Origin: Adenophora triphylla var. japonica
Lineage: Eukaryota; Streptophyta; Magnoliopsida; Asterales; Campanulaceae
Length of the DNA stretch: 64,000 nt
Assembly (NCBI GenBank): GCA_022495995.1
Contig: JAFEMH010006975.1
Span: 1 to 64,000 of the forward strand
Reading direction: 5' to 3'
Shown: in pieces, positions 34,721-45,652 of the stretch
Layout of the letters: each line of letters begins with the position of its first letter
Position numbering within the stretch: the first letter of the stretch is position 1
Made by a program: the position numbers and the translations under genes
The notes under the pieces: generated by a model
What the model was told of the DNA's origin: nothing
What the model saw: only the letters and a program-made list of their open reading frames with translations
Database searches by the model: none

Positions 34721-35937
34721 ATCGTGTTCTTGTGATGGGAACCATGGTGCAGGCCGGGCTTTCTTCCAACTTGGGCTGGTGCGGATAAGATGAAGTGAGT
34801 AAGGACCAGAGTGAGATGTTAGCTGGGTGCGCTTGAGCCGTGTCAAGACAGATCTTCGGCCTTTGGGTCCAAGGTTTCAACTTCTTTGGCGTAGGGCCCC
34901 CTTTCGGTTCGTGGTTCGGTATGGGTGGCCTTTTGTCGTCCGTGGAGGATTATGGGATTTGGCCAGGAACGTGTCGAACATTCACCTCTGGACTCGTGGT
35001 TTTGCTTGTCTCTCCCGTTTACGGAGTGGGAGGAGCACGATTGGCGTAAGGCCGAGGCTGCGCATTTCAATTCGTTCACCGTCATGGCTTTTGCGAAGCA
35101 TCAATAGTGGCTTTGAGATCTTCCCAAGACGGGGTTGGATTATACGGGTCCTTCGGGCCTTTGGTGGCGGTGCGAAGCTCGTCCCGGTGATCATGGAGCA
35201 AACATTGCCGTGGCCCTGTGCGAGAACTAGGGTGGGGAGACTTCTTTGGAGTAGATGACATAGTAGTCAAACTTTCCCGAGGGTTCTCCAAGGGTTCCGA
35301 CAGCTGGGATCACCAGATTCGTACCTCTTTTTCGCTTTTGTTGAGAAGATAACTTCTTCTTTCGTCGAGGACGGCCCTCGTTCATTGCATCCTGGAATTC
35401 CATTTCCAGGACAAGCACTGCAATCGCACGTCCCACGAGATGTGTTTGTTGTTCGGCGGTGGTGCTGGGACCTCGGGAGGCTGGATGGGCAAGCTTTCCT
35501 GTGGAAGGTCTCGTGGCCTTACGTCGCCATAATCCGTGCATGGCTCGTACGAGGGTAACAGTTGACTTCGTGAGACAATGAGAGACATTAGAGGTCAGTA
35601 GGAGCGATCATAGCTTGGGAAGCCCAGGTGGTTGGGTGGCTAAGGTTCCGAAGTGGTGCATGGCACCTTCGATCCGAGCTTGTTGCTCACCTTGACGTTT
35701 CTCAATAGCCGCGAGGACACCGCCAAACTTCTTCCGGTGTTGGGAAATTTCTTGGGGGTAAGGTCCCGTTCTCATCCTTGTTATCCACCGACTTGGCCAT
35801 GGGATTTGACGGACTGTCCTGGTGACGGAGCTGGGAAGAAGGTAGGACCTTGCTGTTTTGACACTGGGAGACGGGTTCCCGGGTACTCTTGACCACTCTC
35901 TGTTAGCTGGAGGGGGTGATGGGCAAGGTTTAGACAC
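34574..35937 (-). pseudogene. Element B gag-like region
   Basis: The minus-strand frames run from 35937 (Pro-rich N-terminus, then QHRKKFGGVLAAIEKRQGEQ) through 35082-35541 to 34574-34846. The last ends in FTELDLPKFGADHNEPLYI, the block that precedes the protease in Ogre elements. The classical gag capsid block (W-x2-F) and a CCHC knuckle were not found, and the region is short for an Ogre gag. The gag is probably partly deleted. Confidence 0.45.
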
Positions 35938-36239
35938 AGGAGTGGCCTAATCGGGATAAAAGGGGGAAAGCTCATGTGGCATGCGGTTTCCGTTTCTTTT
36001 ATTTTCTGATGATATTTTTTTTTTTTGTTGTTTTAATTTACTTAAAACAGTATTTTCTCAGAATCCTAGGTAGGTTGGAAAAGATTGCTCTTCTTTTTCG
36101 CAACTATGCTAGATCCTGGGTCAGTGGAGACCATCTGTGCGGCTATAAGCCCCTCGTTTTGCACCTGTATTTCGACATCCCGGGGTGGACGGCCCCGGGC
36201 GAGGGTCCTATAGTGCAAGCGGTTTCCACCAGGCCTAAA

Positions 36240-37125
36240 AGAAAAATCGAACCTAAGGACCGAGCTGTCATGTTCGTTTTGATGCGTTAGCCATGTGAAT
36301 AGTGAACCGAGCCGGCATGAGTCAAGATCGAGGTCGAGTTCGGCATGACCTCTCTTTATCTTGCTTGCGCAAGAGATCTGTGACGTTAGGCGTTGGCTGG
36401 GTCATATCGTCATGGCTGACGTATCAAAGGCGTGATGACATGGTGTCATGCGAGCATGGATGTATATCCGGGACGGAACATCGTGCAGGTGTAGCCGGAA
36501 ATCAAGATCAGTCAAGATTTTAGCATGACCTTTCATCGCTTTGCTTGCGCGAGGATCTTGAGTTAGAGCCTTGACTCAAAGAAATGGCCGGCATGGTATA
36601 TGTATCCAGGCCGTATGACACTGACCGGGTAAAAACCAACCGAAGTGCGGACAGAGTGTGACTCAAGACTCAAACGTGCGGGGTTGACGCTTGGCTAGGA
36701 TGGGATGTTTGGAATGATCCCGTGCGCGTCCAAGAGGCCTAGGAAGACCAAACGGACTGCAACTGAGACCACTCCGGGTTGAGGGTTGTAGTGTGCGGTG
36801 TATCCGAGGCAAGAAAGCGCATAGTGTGCGGTGTAACCGAGGCAAAGAAGCCAGTAGTAGGGTGCGGTGTAACCGAGGCAGCAGTGCGCGTAGTGTGCGG
36901 TCTCTAAAATTCTTTTTTTTCTGAGTAAAATAGAAGTTTTTGAAGAATTTTAAATGTATGCACAGATGTATATTGATGCATTTTTTTTTTGTATTTTTAT
37001 TTGTAAAATAAAAACGAAGCACGTGCACACACACAACAGTTAAAGGAAGGGGTAAAATGAAAGTTTGACCCTCATCATCGTTTTAAAAATCTTTTGTTTT
37101 GTTTAAAAGTTTTTAAAACAAAATG
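36240..37125 (-). other. Element B 5' leader with short tandem repeat
   Basis: Between the primer site and gag no coding signal is seen. At 36787-36902 there are about three and a half copies of a unit near 35 bp (core GTGCGGTGTAACCGAGGCA). T-rich and A-rich patches lie at 36905-37110. Confidence 0.6.
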
Positions 37126-37143
37126 TCCCCAGCGGAGTCGCCA
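37126..37143 (-). promoter_or_regulatory. Element B primer binding site
   Basis: On the minus strand TGGCGACTCCGCTGGGGA starts two bases after the 5' LTR. This sequence is typical of Ogre-like elements, which are reported to use tRNA-Arg. The tRNA identity is recalled, not checked. Confidence 0.8.
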
Positions 37144-37145
37144 AC

Positions 37146-38671
37146 TGAAATTACCCGGGATCCGGCTCGCGCGCGGAGGGCCCCCGTGCATCTTCGCAAA
37201 TTCGTCGCTCGTTCGGGAAGTCGCCCGGATCCGAGAGGCAGCACAATCGCGCCCCGGCATCTGGCTTATTCCGTTTTAGCGTTTTGCGAGGTTGGAGGTG
37301 TCTCGCCGTTTTGCTTTCGCATTTTGTAGAGTCGCCACGCCGTTTTTATTAAGCCCAAAACATTGAAAAAGGGCATCAGTTTAAAGATAAATTTTAAACT
37401 GTTTTTGTGTGATGAGATTTTGAGTTCGGAGGTCAGATGACTCCTCGGGAAGAGAATATTAGAATATTAGAGCTCACCCGAGTCGCCTCGTAAAAACGAG
37501 TCTTTCGGATACCCCTAATATCCTTTAAATGTTGTGTGTGTGTGTGTGTGCTTTTAAAAATGCATGCTGTATCGGATGTCTACATTGTATTGAAATGTAT
37601 TGAAATAGAATAGGAAGGAAGCCTTACCAATGTTGGTTCGTGTCTGTCTTCCGCAGGGGAATAGTGTTTGAGGTCGGAGTAGCGTTCCGGTTTGCTTCGG
37701 GGATGCCGGTTGTCTGCGGACAGAGTTTCGGCGTGAGTTGAGGTTGCAGGCTGCGTTCGGGCGCAGGTTCGGCGTGCGTGGGGATCGTCGGGATCACTCG
37801 GGCGAGAGGTTCGGCGTGCGTTGTGGTGGCGTGGAGTCACTCGGGGCGAGAGGTTCGGCGTGCGTTGGAATCGTTGGTTGGATTCGGCGAGAGGTTCGGC
37901 AAGGTTTGGGATCGCCGGTTTGACTCGGAAAGAGCGGGACACCGTGGGAAAGACCGACGAGGCCTCGGAGTACCACGAGGGGCCTCAGAGTACCTCGAGA
38001 GTGCCTCGGGCAGCGCGGGAGCGTCTCGGGAGCGCTCGGAGAGGCTTCGGAGCACCTCGAGGGGGCTCGGAAGGCCGCGGAAGGATCCGAAGGGCGGGAA
38101 TGCCTCGAAAGGTCTTAGAAGGGGAGCCGAAGGCTTAGGGAGGAAGAGAGAAGTGGGAGGTGTGAAAAATGAGGAGGGAAGCCCTCTATTTATAGTAAAA
38201 ATTTCGGAGCAAAGAGGTCCGTACGGACCTCTTAGGTAATCCGAGAATTTTGGATTTCCTCGATTTGAGGGAATGCGCAATGATGGAGAATATTACGGAA
38301 TGATGATGTTCCCTGAGCAATAAGGTCCGTACGGACCATCTTGCATCTGAAGAGGTCCGTACGGACCAACTGCGCATGGAAGTCATCATTTCTCTGGGAT
38401 TTGAGGGAATATTGTGGACTTTAAGGGGATTTAGTAATCATTGAAACAAAGAGGTCCGTACGGACCTTAATTGCTTTTCTGATTTCCTGAAAATTCCCAA
38501 AAGGTCCTTTTGTCCCTTTTTATCCCAGAAAGGCTCCTCCCTTGGTTTGGTTGGGGGTTTGAGAGGGTTTTGAGAGGGTTTTGAGTGAGAGAGGTCTCCG
38601 AGACTGCGTGGATGAGTCTGCGGTGTTTCCCGGGTGTTTGAAAGGGAGTGATCCAGATTGGGGTACTTACA
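37146..38671 (-). repeat. Element B 5' LTR
   Basis: Partner of 13536-15058. Minus-strand TATA box CTATAAATAG at 38186-38195. Palindrome GGTCCGTACGGACC exact at 38216-38229, 38324-38337, 38354-38367 and 38453-38466, all upstream of the TATA box. Outer end TTACA, followed by the ATACC duplication. Confidence 0.92.
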
Positions 38672-38676
38672 ATACC

Positions 38677-39725
38677 ACATGATCAACAACCTGTTCAAAC
38701 AAACTGTTCACCAACCTGTTACACAACCTGCCCCGCCCCACCCTTGACCTCCTTTGGTCTCAAATCTGAAAACCCTAACACTATAACTTACTTTTGTTGC
38801 CTACCATCAAAACTCTACCCTTCTAAACCACCACCACTCTCGGCTCAACCACCCTTCGTTGAAACCCATTCATATAAACACATCTTCACAAATGTTGCCA
38901 CCACCCTCCTCAAATAGGCGGATCAACAATCCACCAGTATTTTCTAACCTACACCCAAACACAACAGAACCTTCGGCATAACCCAATAAGCTGAAACCCT
39001 ATAATGATTCTCAGTTAAAACCTTTTTCCTCTAGCAACGCCACCATCGGCAACACCCAATTACCAAAACTTCTCCTCCAACGGCATTATCAATCTTCTAT
39101 TATTCACCAAAACACTTGCGGCACTACCTTATTTGGTGCCCCACCCTGACACCAGCAACTCTTCAAAACCCATATTCTAGGTCTTATCGTCCGCCCACCA
39201 CAAAGCATCACCACCCTTTACCAATTATTGCTTCCATCTTGTGCTCACCACCCTTGGTACAATCCCTATAGTCAAGTTCCTTCACCAACCTTGGCCTCTT
39301 ATGGCGCCTCCAATGGCAATAACCCTATTTATTGATGCCACAACCCTATTTGCCGCCACACCATAGCACCACCACTCTTGGCCTCCTCTAGCCTCAACCC
39401 AAGGTGCATCACTACCCTTTGCCTCTTATGGTCTCCATTCACCACCTATTCAACAACCTGTTATACCACATGATCAACCCTATGTTCAAAAACCTGTCTC
39501 ACAACCTGCTCTCAAGTCTGCCTAACGATCTATCTCACAACTTACCTCACAACCTGCTTAACATCCAGTCTAGCATCCACAACCACATCTACACTCTGCA
39601 ACACAACATATGTATCTCCTACACACATTGGATATATATCCCACTCTAGCTCGCTAGAGCCAAGTTCATCTCATCACTTTTCAAAATTGGATTTCGCCAA
39701 TGATCTTCCATCTTGTGGGGGCATA
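38677..39725 (+). mobile_element. Internal part of an old copia-like element, split by element B
   Basis: The sequence is C/A-rich with repeated words such as CACAACCTG and CACCACC, and in one frame is rich in Pro, Gln, Ser and Tyr. It ends at a PPT-like CTTGTGGGGGCATA directly before an LTR. Removing element B and one ATACC copy joins it to 13000-13535, which has the same base composition and word use. No gag, reverse transcriptase or integrase motif was found, so this may be a non-coding derivative. Confidence 0.4.
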
Positions 39726-39967
39726 TGTAAGAAATATATTTGTATATATTTTAATATTATAGATTCTGATAGAGCTTGTATTGGTTATTTTTCTAATATT
39801 ATTACTATTGTATAGTTTACTTATTTGATGTATCCAAAATAGTTTGGGAATCACTTCTCCTCTTATATAAATATATATTTCTTGTTAATAATAAAATTGA
39901 GCAAGTCATATTAATTTTGTCTCTCTCTCATCTAGTAATTGAATTCGTCTAACCATCCTCTATTCTA
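39726..39967 (+). repeat. Copia-like 3' LTR (right edge approximate)
   Basis: It starts TGTAAGAAATATATTTG after a polypurine stretch. It contains a TATA-like CTTATATAAATATATA near 39864 and AATAAAATTGAGCAAG further on, a common layout of short plant copia LTRs. No matching 5' LTR was found in the window. The right end is not fixed. Confidence 0.5.
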
Positions 39968-40038
39968 CTAAAAATAATGATTTCCTATGTTGACTTTTAG
40001 TTGCTATTTATTGAGAAATGGGATGAAAAGTTAACTTA

Positions 40039-40591
40039 GGCTCTGTTTTTTTCGCGTAAAACGACTTTTGGAAAATGATTTTTCGTAAAATGTTTTTGGG
40101 AAAATGATTTTCCGTAAAATGTTTTTCGAAAAATGAAATGTATTCCGAAAAATTACATAAACATGTTTTCAGATGTTTGGTATGTAAAATTTTTTTCGAA
40201 ATATACCTCCATATGTTTATTTTTCGATAAAAACACAATTTGAGATAAGTTGAAAGAGATAGGGTGGGATAAGGTGATGGGGGTGAGGTGGGGTGGGGTG
40301 GTAGGGGTGGGGTAAGGTGGGGTGGTAGGGGTGGGGTAAGGTGATGGAGGTTGAGATTAGTAGGAGTGAGGTGGGTGGGTGTGGGATAGGGTAGGGTGGT
40401 GGCGGAAAGTTAGGTGTGTGTGTGTGAGAGTGTTGTCATTTTTCGAAAAATATTTTATTTAAGAAAATTTCGTAAGTATTTTACTTAGAAAAGTGGGAAA
40501 AACAATTTCTCCATTTTTCGGTGCTTACCAAACATCGAAAAATGAGGAAAACGTTTTGCAAAAAATATTTTCTCCCAAACAAAACGGAGTC
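40039..40591. mobile_element. Tourist-like (PIF/Harbinger) MITE
   Basis: Inverted ends GGCTCTGTTTTTTTCG (left) and complement of AACAAAACGGAGTC (right), flanked by TTA on both sides (40036-40038 and 40592-40594). The interior has many AAAATG/TTTTCG words and a G-rich minisatellite (GGGGTGGGGTGGTAG type, about 40265-40420). Confidence 0.65.
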
Positions 40592-40594
40592 TTA

Positions 40595-41130
40595 ACCGCA
40601 AAACTAGCTCTTGTTTCACGCCCAAAATTTTAAAGAGGCAATTACAATTTAAAGGGACATTAATGTTATAAAAATATGTTAAATAAGCCGGAAAAGTTAC
40701 GCCCAACAAGCCGTCCCTCACATGCCATGTGAAAGGTCGTAATTGCCCCTTTAAAATAACAACCCTGAATATGGAGCAATGTAAATCAAAAGAGAAATGT
40801 AAAAAATCAAAACAAATAATAATCTTTTTAAGCCGCAACTAAAAGCTCACATGGAATCTTTTTTCTCAATAACAAACTTACATACAACGTTATACAGTTT
40901 TTAAGGTTACAAGTTTACAACAAAGTACAACACCTGCACCCTCCCCAGCTCCCTCCAATGTACACAAAACAGCTCTCATTTATAAGACCTAAACCCTTCC
41001 CATCCGTCCCTGTCAAATGCAATTAACAGTTTTAACAGACACCCATTTTACCCCCAGTTTTTCCTGCAATTTGATGAGCTTTAAGAATTTGATGATTGTG
41101 GCAAGCAAAATTTATTAACCCTTTTCTTAC
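40595..41130. other. 3' flank of the transporter gene
   Basis: The stretch follows the stop codon of the minus-strand gene and probably contains its 3' UTR (about 40860-41130). No other coding or RNA feature is seen. Confidence 0.5.
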
Positions 41131-44100
41131 TTAAAGCCCAACCCATTTGACCCATCTGAAAAGTCTGCCCACTCTGAAGGGTAGCTCGTAATCTTTGGCA
41201 ACAGCTGGCTCTCTTCTTGCAGACTCGGAATCAGACCATACGTAGACCCCACGTTCTTGCTTACTTCCAGGAACTGTGTTGTCTAGGATTATAGCCACCA
41301 GAAATGCTATCACCATGTGAAGTGAGAGCAATGTGTTCATTACATAGTTTAGCTGCAAAAGGTAGGCAAAAATATCTAACGTCATAAAGAGAAAATGAAA
41401 AATAATACTACCTCCGTCCCTAAATGAGGGTCAATTTTTCAAGTCCGGATTTCCTATACCACTTTGTGTATCACAACCTTTACTAAAACCGGTAATATGT
41501 TCATACGATCTCATCATGATGTCAATCATGTGAGCGGTTAGATCACTAGTGGTATAGGGTGTGGTACATAAAGTGGTACAGAAGATATGGACTCCAATTA
41601 ATTAGCCACTATATCACTAGTGGTACACTAGGTATGGTTTGATACAAAAAGTAGTATAGAAGATTAAGACTCCAATATTCCGATGTATACTTTTAATACT
41701 ACAAGTCTATAAGGTGGATAGCAATTGTAGTCGTGTATAATTGCTACTCCCTCTATCCTTAAATGAATGTCCACATTCAAGAAATTTTTGTCCCAAAATG
41801 AATTGTCTTTTTCGTAAAAAACTTTTGTCCCTAATTTTTTTTTACCAAATTTTTCACTAGTCATTTTTTTACTCGCAAAACTAAATGTTTAGAAAGCGGA
41901 TAACAAGAATATTTATGCATTTTTGCCATTTAAATGTACCTTAAGTAAATATTTTCATAATGTCCCTCAAAGTGGATATTGGAGATTCATTTAGGGACGG
42001 AGGGAGTACTAAAAGTGCTTAAAACTTACCAGTCATGTTTTTCAAATGTCGTCAAAATCAAAATAGAAACTCATTTCATTTAGGGACAGACGGGGTTAAC
42101 AATAATACAAGAAGAAGCTAGGTTTTGGATAAGAAAGCATACCCCTCCAGCGGTGGAATGGAAAGGACCATGAGAAGCCACAATGTAAGGTTGGAAATAA
42201 CTTGGAACTGACAAGTTGGTATTAGGGGAGATATTGTACTGCTGAAAGTAGGCTGGTACAGAAAGCGAGAAAAACAAAGATAACCCGATAATTATAATAT
42301 TCCTGGAGCTTCCTGCCTCACTGTATCGTAAGTTTGAAAGGCCCAATGCAGCAAGCATCGCCCACATAAAGCAAAGCAAGCCCGCAACCATGACATCAGG
42401 GATTGAAGCTATAAATCCTCCAACTTTGCCTGTCAGCACCAGAAAAAAAAATGTAATTTAAGAAGAATTGGAGATAACTTGAATGTTTCGCATAAAATAC
42501 GCACTTGCTCCCAAGAAAAATTGATAGTGACAACATCCTGACTTTTTGTATCATAATCTTTTAAGCTGTAATCCAGGAAGGTTTATATCGTTTAACTAAA
42601 AATTGTTTCTAAAATAAGGGTATGATTGTGCAATAAAATCTTGAATGATATTAAGCTAGCAAAGCAATACCTGTATGGCTGTATGCAAGGATGATTTGGT
42701 AACATCACTTCTATACACCAGTCATACTCACCCAAGATTCATACCCTTGTACAGCATACTGAATATTCTTGCTTACATTAGAAAAAGGAAGGGGGGGATA
42801 CAAGAAGGCAAGAACAAGATTTCTTTCTTACAACTTTTTGTTCTTTTTTTGTTGCTTTCCCTTCTTTCTTTTCTTTCTAACTCTTTCTTTTTACTTCGTT
42901 TTTTTTTTGGTAATCCTTCCGTCCTAATAGAAGAGTTGTGTATTCCATTTTGGGCCGTCTCAATAGAAGAATAACATTTCCCATTAAGATAAGTAGGTTT
43001 TTTTTACAACAATTAGACTATAATTACCTTCATCTTCTCGCCTAATTTTATTTTCAAATATAGTTTGCAGCCAAACGTTGAGGGCAACTAAGAGAACAAT
43101 TTTCTAAATTTGCTTGTTTAGTCAAAATGATACTTCTTTACTAGGAGTTAGGAATTTAGGGGTGCAAGTGGTTCGGTTCAAACGCGGTTTGAGACCGAAC
43201 AAACCAAACCATGTGGTTTGGTTTGGTTTTCAAGTATGAATGGTTAGGTTTGGTCTCAAATATTGGCAAACCACATGGTTCTTTGGTTTGTGGTCTAAAC
43301 CTCTCGGACCAAACCAAACCACCAAACCGCGGTTTGAGATCGCGAGACCGAACCGCGAGACCAAATCGCCAAACCAAACCAAACTACATTACATAAACTA
43401 ATCACCCCCCTTTTGTATCTTATTTAATATTTTCGTATATTTATTAATGTTTATTATTTAATATTAATGTCATTATTTGTTTTCTTCATTGCGACATATG
43501 AATAACCAAGTTCTCTCCATCGACATTGTAAAGTGTTTTTTCTTCCTTCGGCCTCTCTCTTCCTCTAGTCTCTCTCTTCCTCCAACTTTTCTCTTTAACA
43601 TCCTCATCTTTCGCTCTTTCGTGATCACGAAAAATTAAACAAATTTGATAATCAGTTGCGGTTTGAATCGTGGTTTGAACCACATAATTGAACCGCGGTT
43701 TGAACCAAACCATAGTGGTTTGGTTCGATTTGGTTTGAATTTTTTCTTGGTTCGATTCAGTTTGAAATTTTCCCAAACCGATTACTAGTGGTTCGGTCCG
43801 TAAATTCCCCCAAACCGAACCATTTACACCCCTAGTTAGGATGGAGGTAATAATGCTGTGGTGTGTTACTTGCCAGGATTGAAAGATACTCAATACCAAT
43901 AATAATTATCCTTGTATGTCCGCTTTCCCCTCACAAATCCATGAACAGACATTTCAAAAAAGAAACAAAAAAAGAGCTCATCAAATACATACCTACAAGG
44001 GATAGGACAATCAAAACACAGCCGCCTAACTCGACTGCTCTTCGGCTGCCCATCTTAGTAACAGCAATTGTGTGAACATTTTCAGTCAGAGTTGTGGAAC

Positions 44101-45615
44101 CAGTTCCAGTGCCCCACAGACCAGCCAGTACGCTACAGAGACCTTCAAGACCAATACCTCGACTGACAACACCTGGAGTTGGAGGTCTTGATGCAACCAA
44201 CAATGATGATGCATGGTATGAGCCAACCTAAATCAACCAAACAATCACTTTAATGATCACACGGACTTACAAATTGGGCCAAAATAAAACTGCAGAATGA
44301 AGGTAGGATTTTCAACTTCATTAGAGAATTTTGTTGATGTAGATTAAAAGAATTGCTGAAACAACTATCAAGTAATATAATACCACATCCGACCCGAATT
44401 AAACATCCTAATTTCCTCATTGGGATGTCCCAAAATAAATGTTCTGCTTCTATTCTATTTATAACGTTACTTTTTTCATATTTGTCCAATTATTACCCAC
44501 AACTCAAATCTCCTCCACCTACAATTCTTGATTTCCATCCAACTCTTCATTTAAAATGGAATATTTGTAAGTAAAATAATTTCTTAAGCAGAGTGTTAAA
44601 ACAAATTAGGACATTTCATTTGGCATGTAAGGAGTATTACTTTAACCAATGCAGCAATAGGCTGCAGAATGGAAAGTATCCCTCCCCCTCCACAAATACC
44701 TCCTTCCCTCCCCACGGAACTCAGACCTGCGAGCATTGTAGAAGAAGAGGTGCCTTTCTGTCTTAAGAAAGTTTTTCTCGGATTATGTGTTTAATGCTTT
44801 TCTGCATTTATGGATCAGACTAACCTATATCACCTTCTCATATGTTTCCATACTGCCTTTCTGAATTGCGAGTACAGTCTGATAATGAAATCAAAGGAAC
44901 TGGAGAATATCTTGAAAAAGATGGGTTTTTCTAATTAATTAGTTGAAATAGGAAAAACAAAACACAACAAAATCCAATAGACGCTTTAATTTATGGACCG
45001 AAATGTTCAGACGTCTGAAAACTCAATGAATCTGAAAAGTTAGGTTGAGAAAGTCAAGATCTATGGAAAGAGAAGAAAGATGACAACTGACACATTCATG
45101 GGGAAGTAAATGTACAGTCCAATAGTATAAAAAGGAAATTGTGAACTAGTGTAATATAGTCCAATAGGATGCAAGACAGAAAAAAAAAAACCTTAAGTTT
45201 AGAGACAAACAATAGAGAATGAATGCAACATCCGAGAAGAGTAACAATATAGATGAACTAAAAGGGAAGACCACAACTAACATATCAGCGATAACTAAGA
45301 ACAAAATGGTCAAGTGCTGTTCACTAAGAGACCTTACTTTGGATAGACAACAGATTCTTGTGAACTAAAGAAGTAATAATAAAGGTTGAGTTCAGTTTAG
45401 TAGTAAGTGATAAGAGGAAGGAAGAAAGAAGGTATTGCCCATTGCATATTCACGGGGTCTTAGCCTGATGGTTAGAGTTCATGGCTTCCAACCTGGAGGT
45501 CATGGGTTCGATTCCCCCACCAGTGGTTAGAGGGAATGACATTGCCCTCCCTAGCATAGCTAGGCGCCTCTGTGAAGTGCATCAAGGGGGGAGCGGTGAA
45601 ATGTGTTGATCCCCT

Positions 45616-45652
<37 letters not shown>

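Larger units (their letters stand above)
13536..38671 (-). mobile_element. Element B: 25-kb Ogre/Tat-like retrotransposon hosting element C
   Basis: Two LTRs of about 1.52 kb (13536 to about 15058, and 37146-38671) are flanked by the 5-bp duplication ATACC (13531-13535 and 38672-38676). The minus-strand order is LTR, primer site, leader, gag-like, protease, reverse transcriptase, RNase H, archaeal-type RNase H, integrase, antisense genes, tandem arrays, LTR. Without element C it is about 16.4 kb, within the large size typical of Ogre-like elements. The protease block, G-patch-like block and archaeal RNase H are the Ogre/Tat combination. The frames are interrupted at several places. Confidence 0.9.

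Noticed and set aside
43156..43396. Frames with repeated KPNH/RPQTK words in intron 8
   Set aside because: They arise from the GGTTTGG/CCAAACC repeats of the hAT-like element.
45454..45530. Possible tRNA gene
   Set aside because: A and B boxes are present but no acceptor stem, and an A30 tail follows, so it is a SINE.
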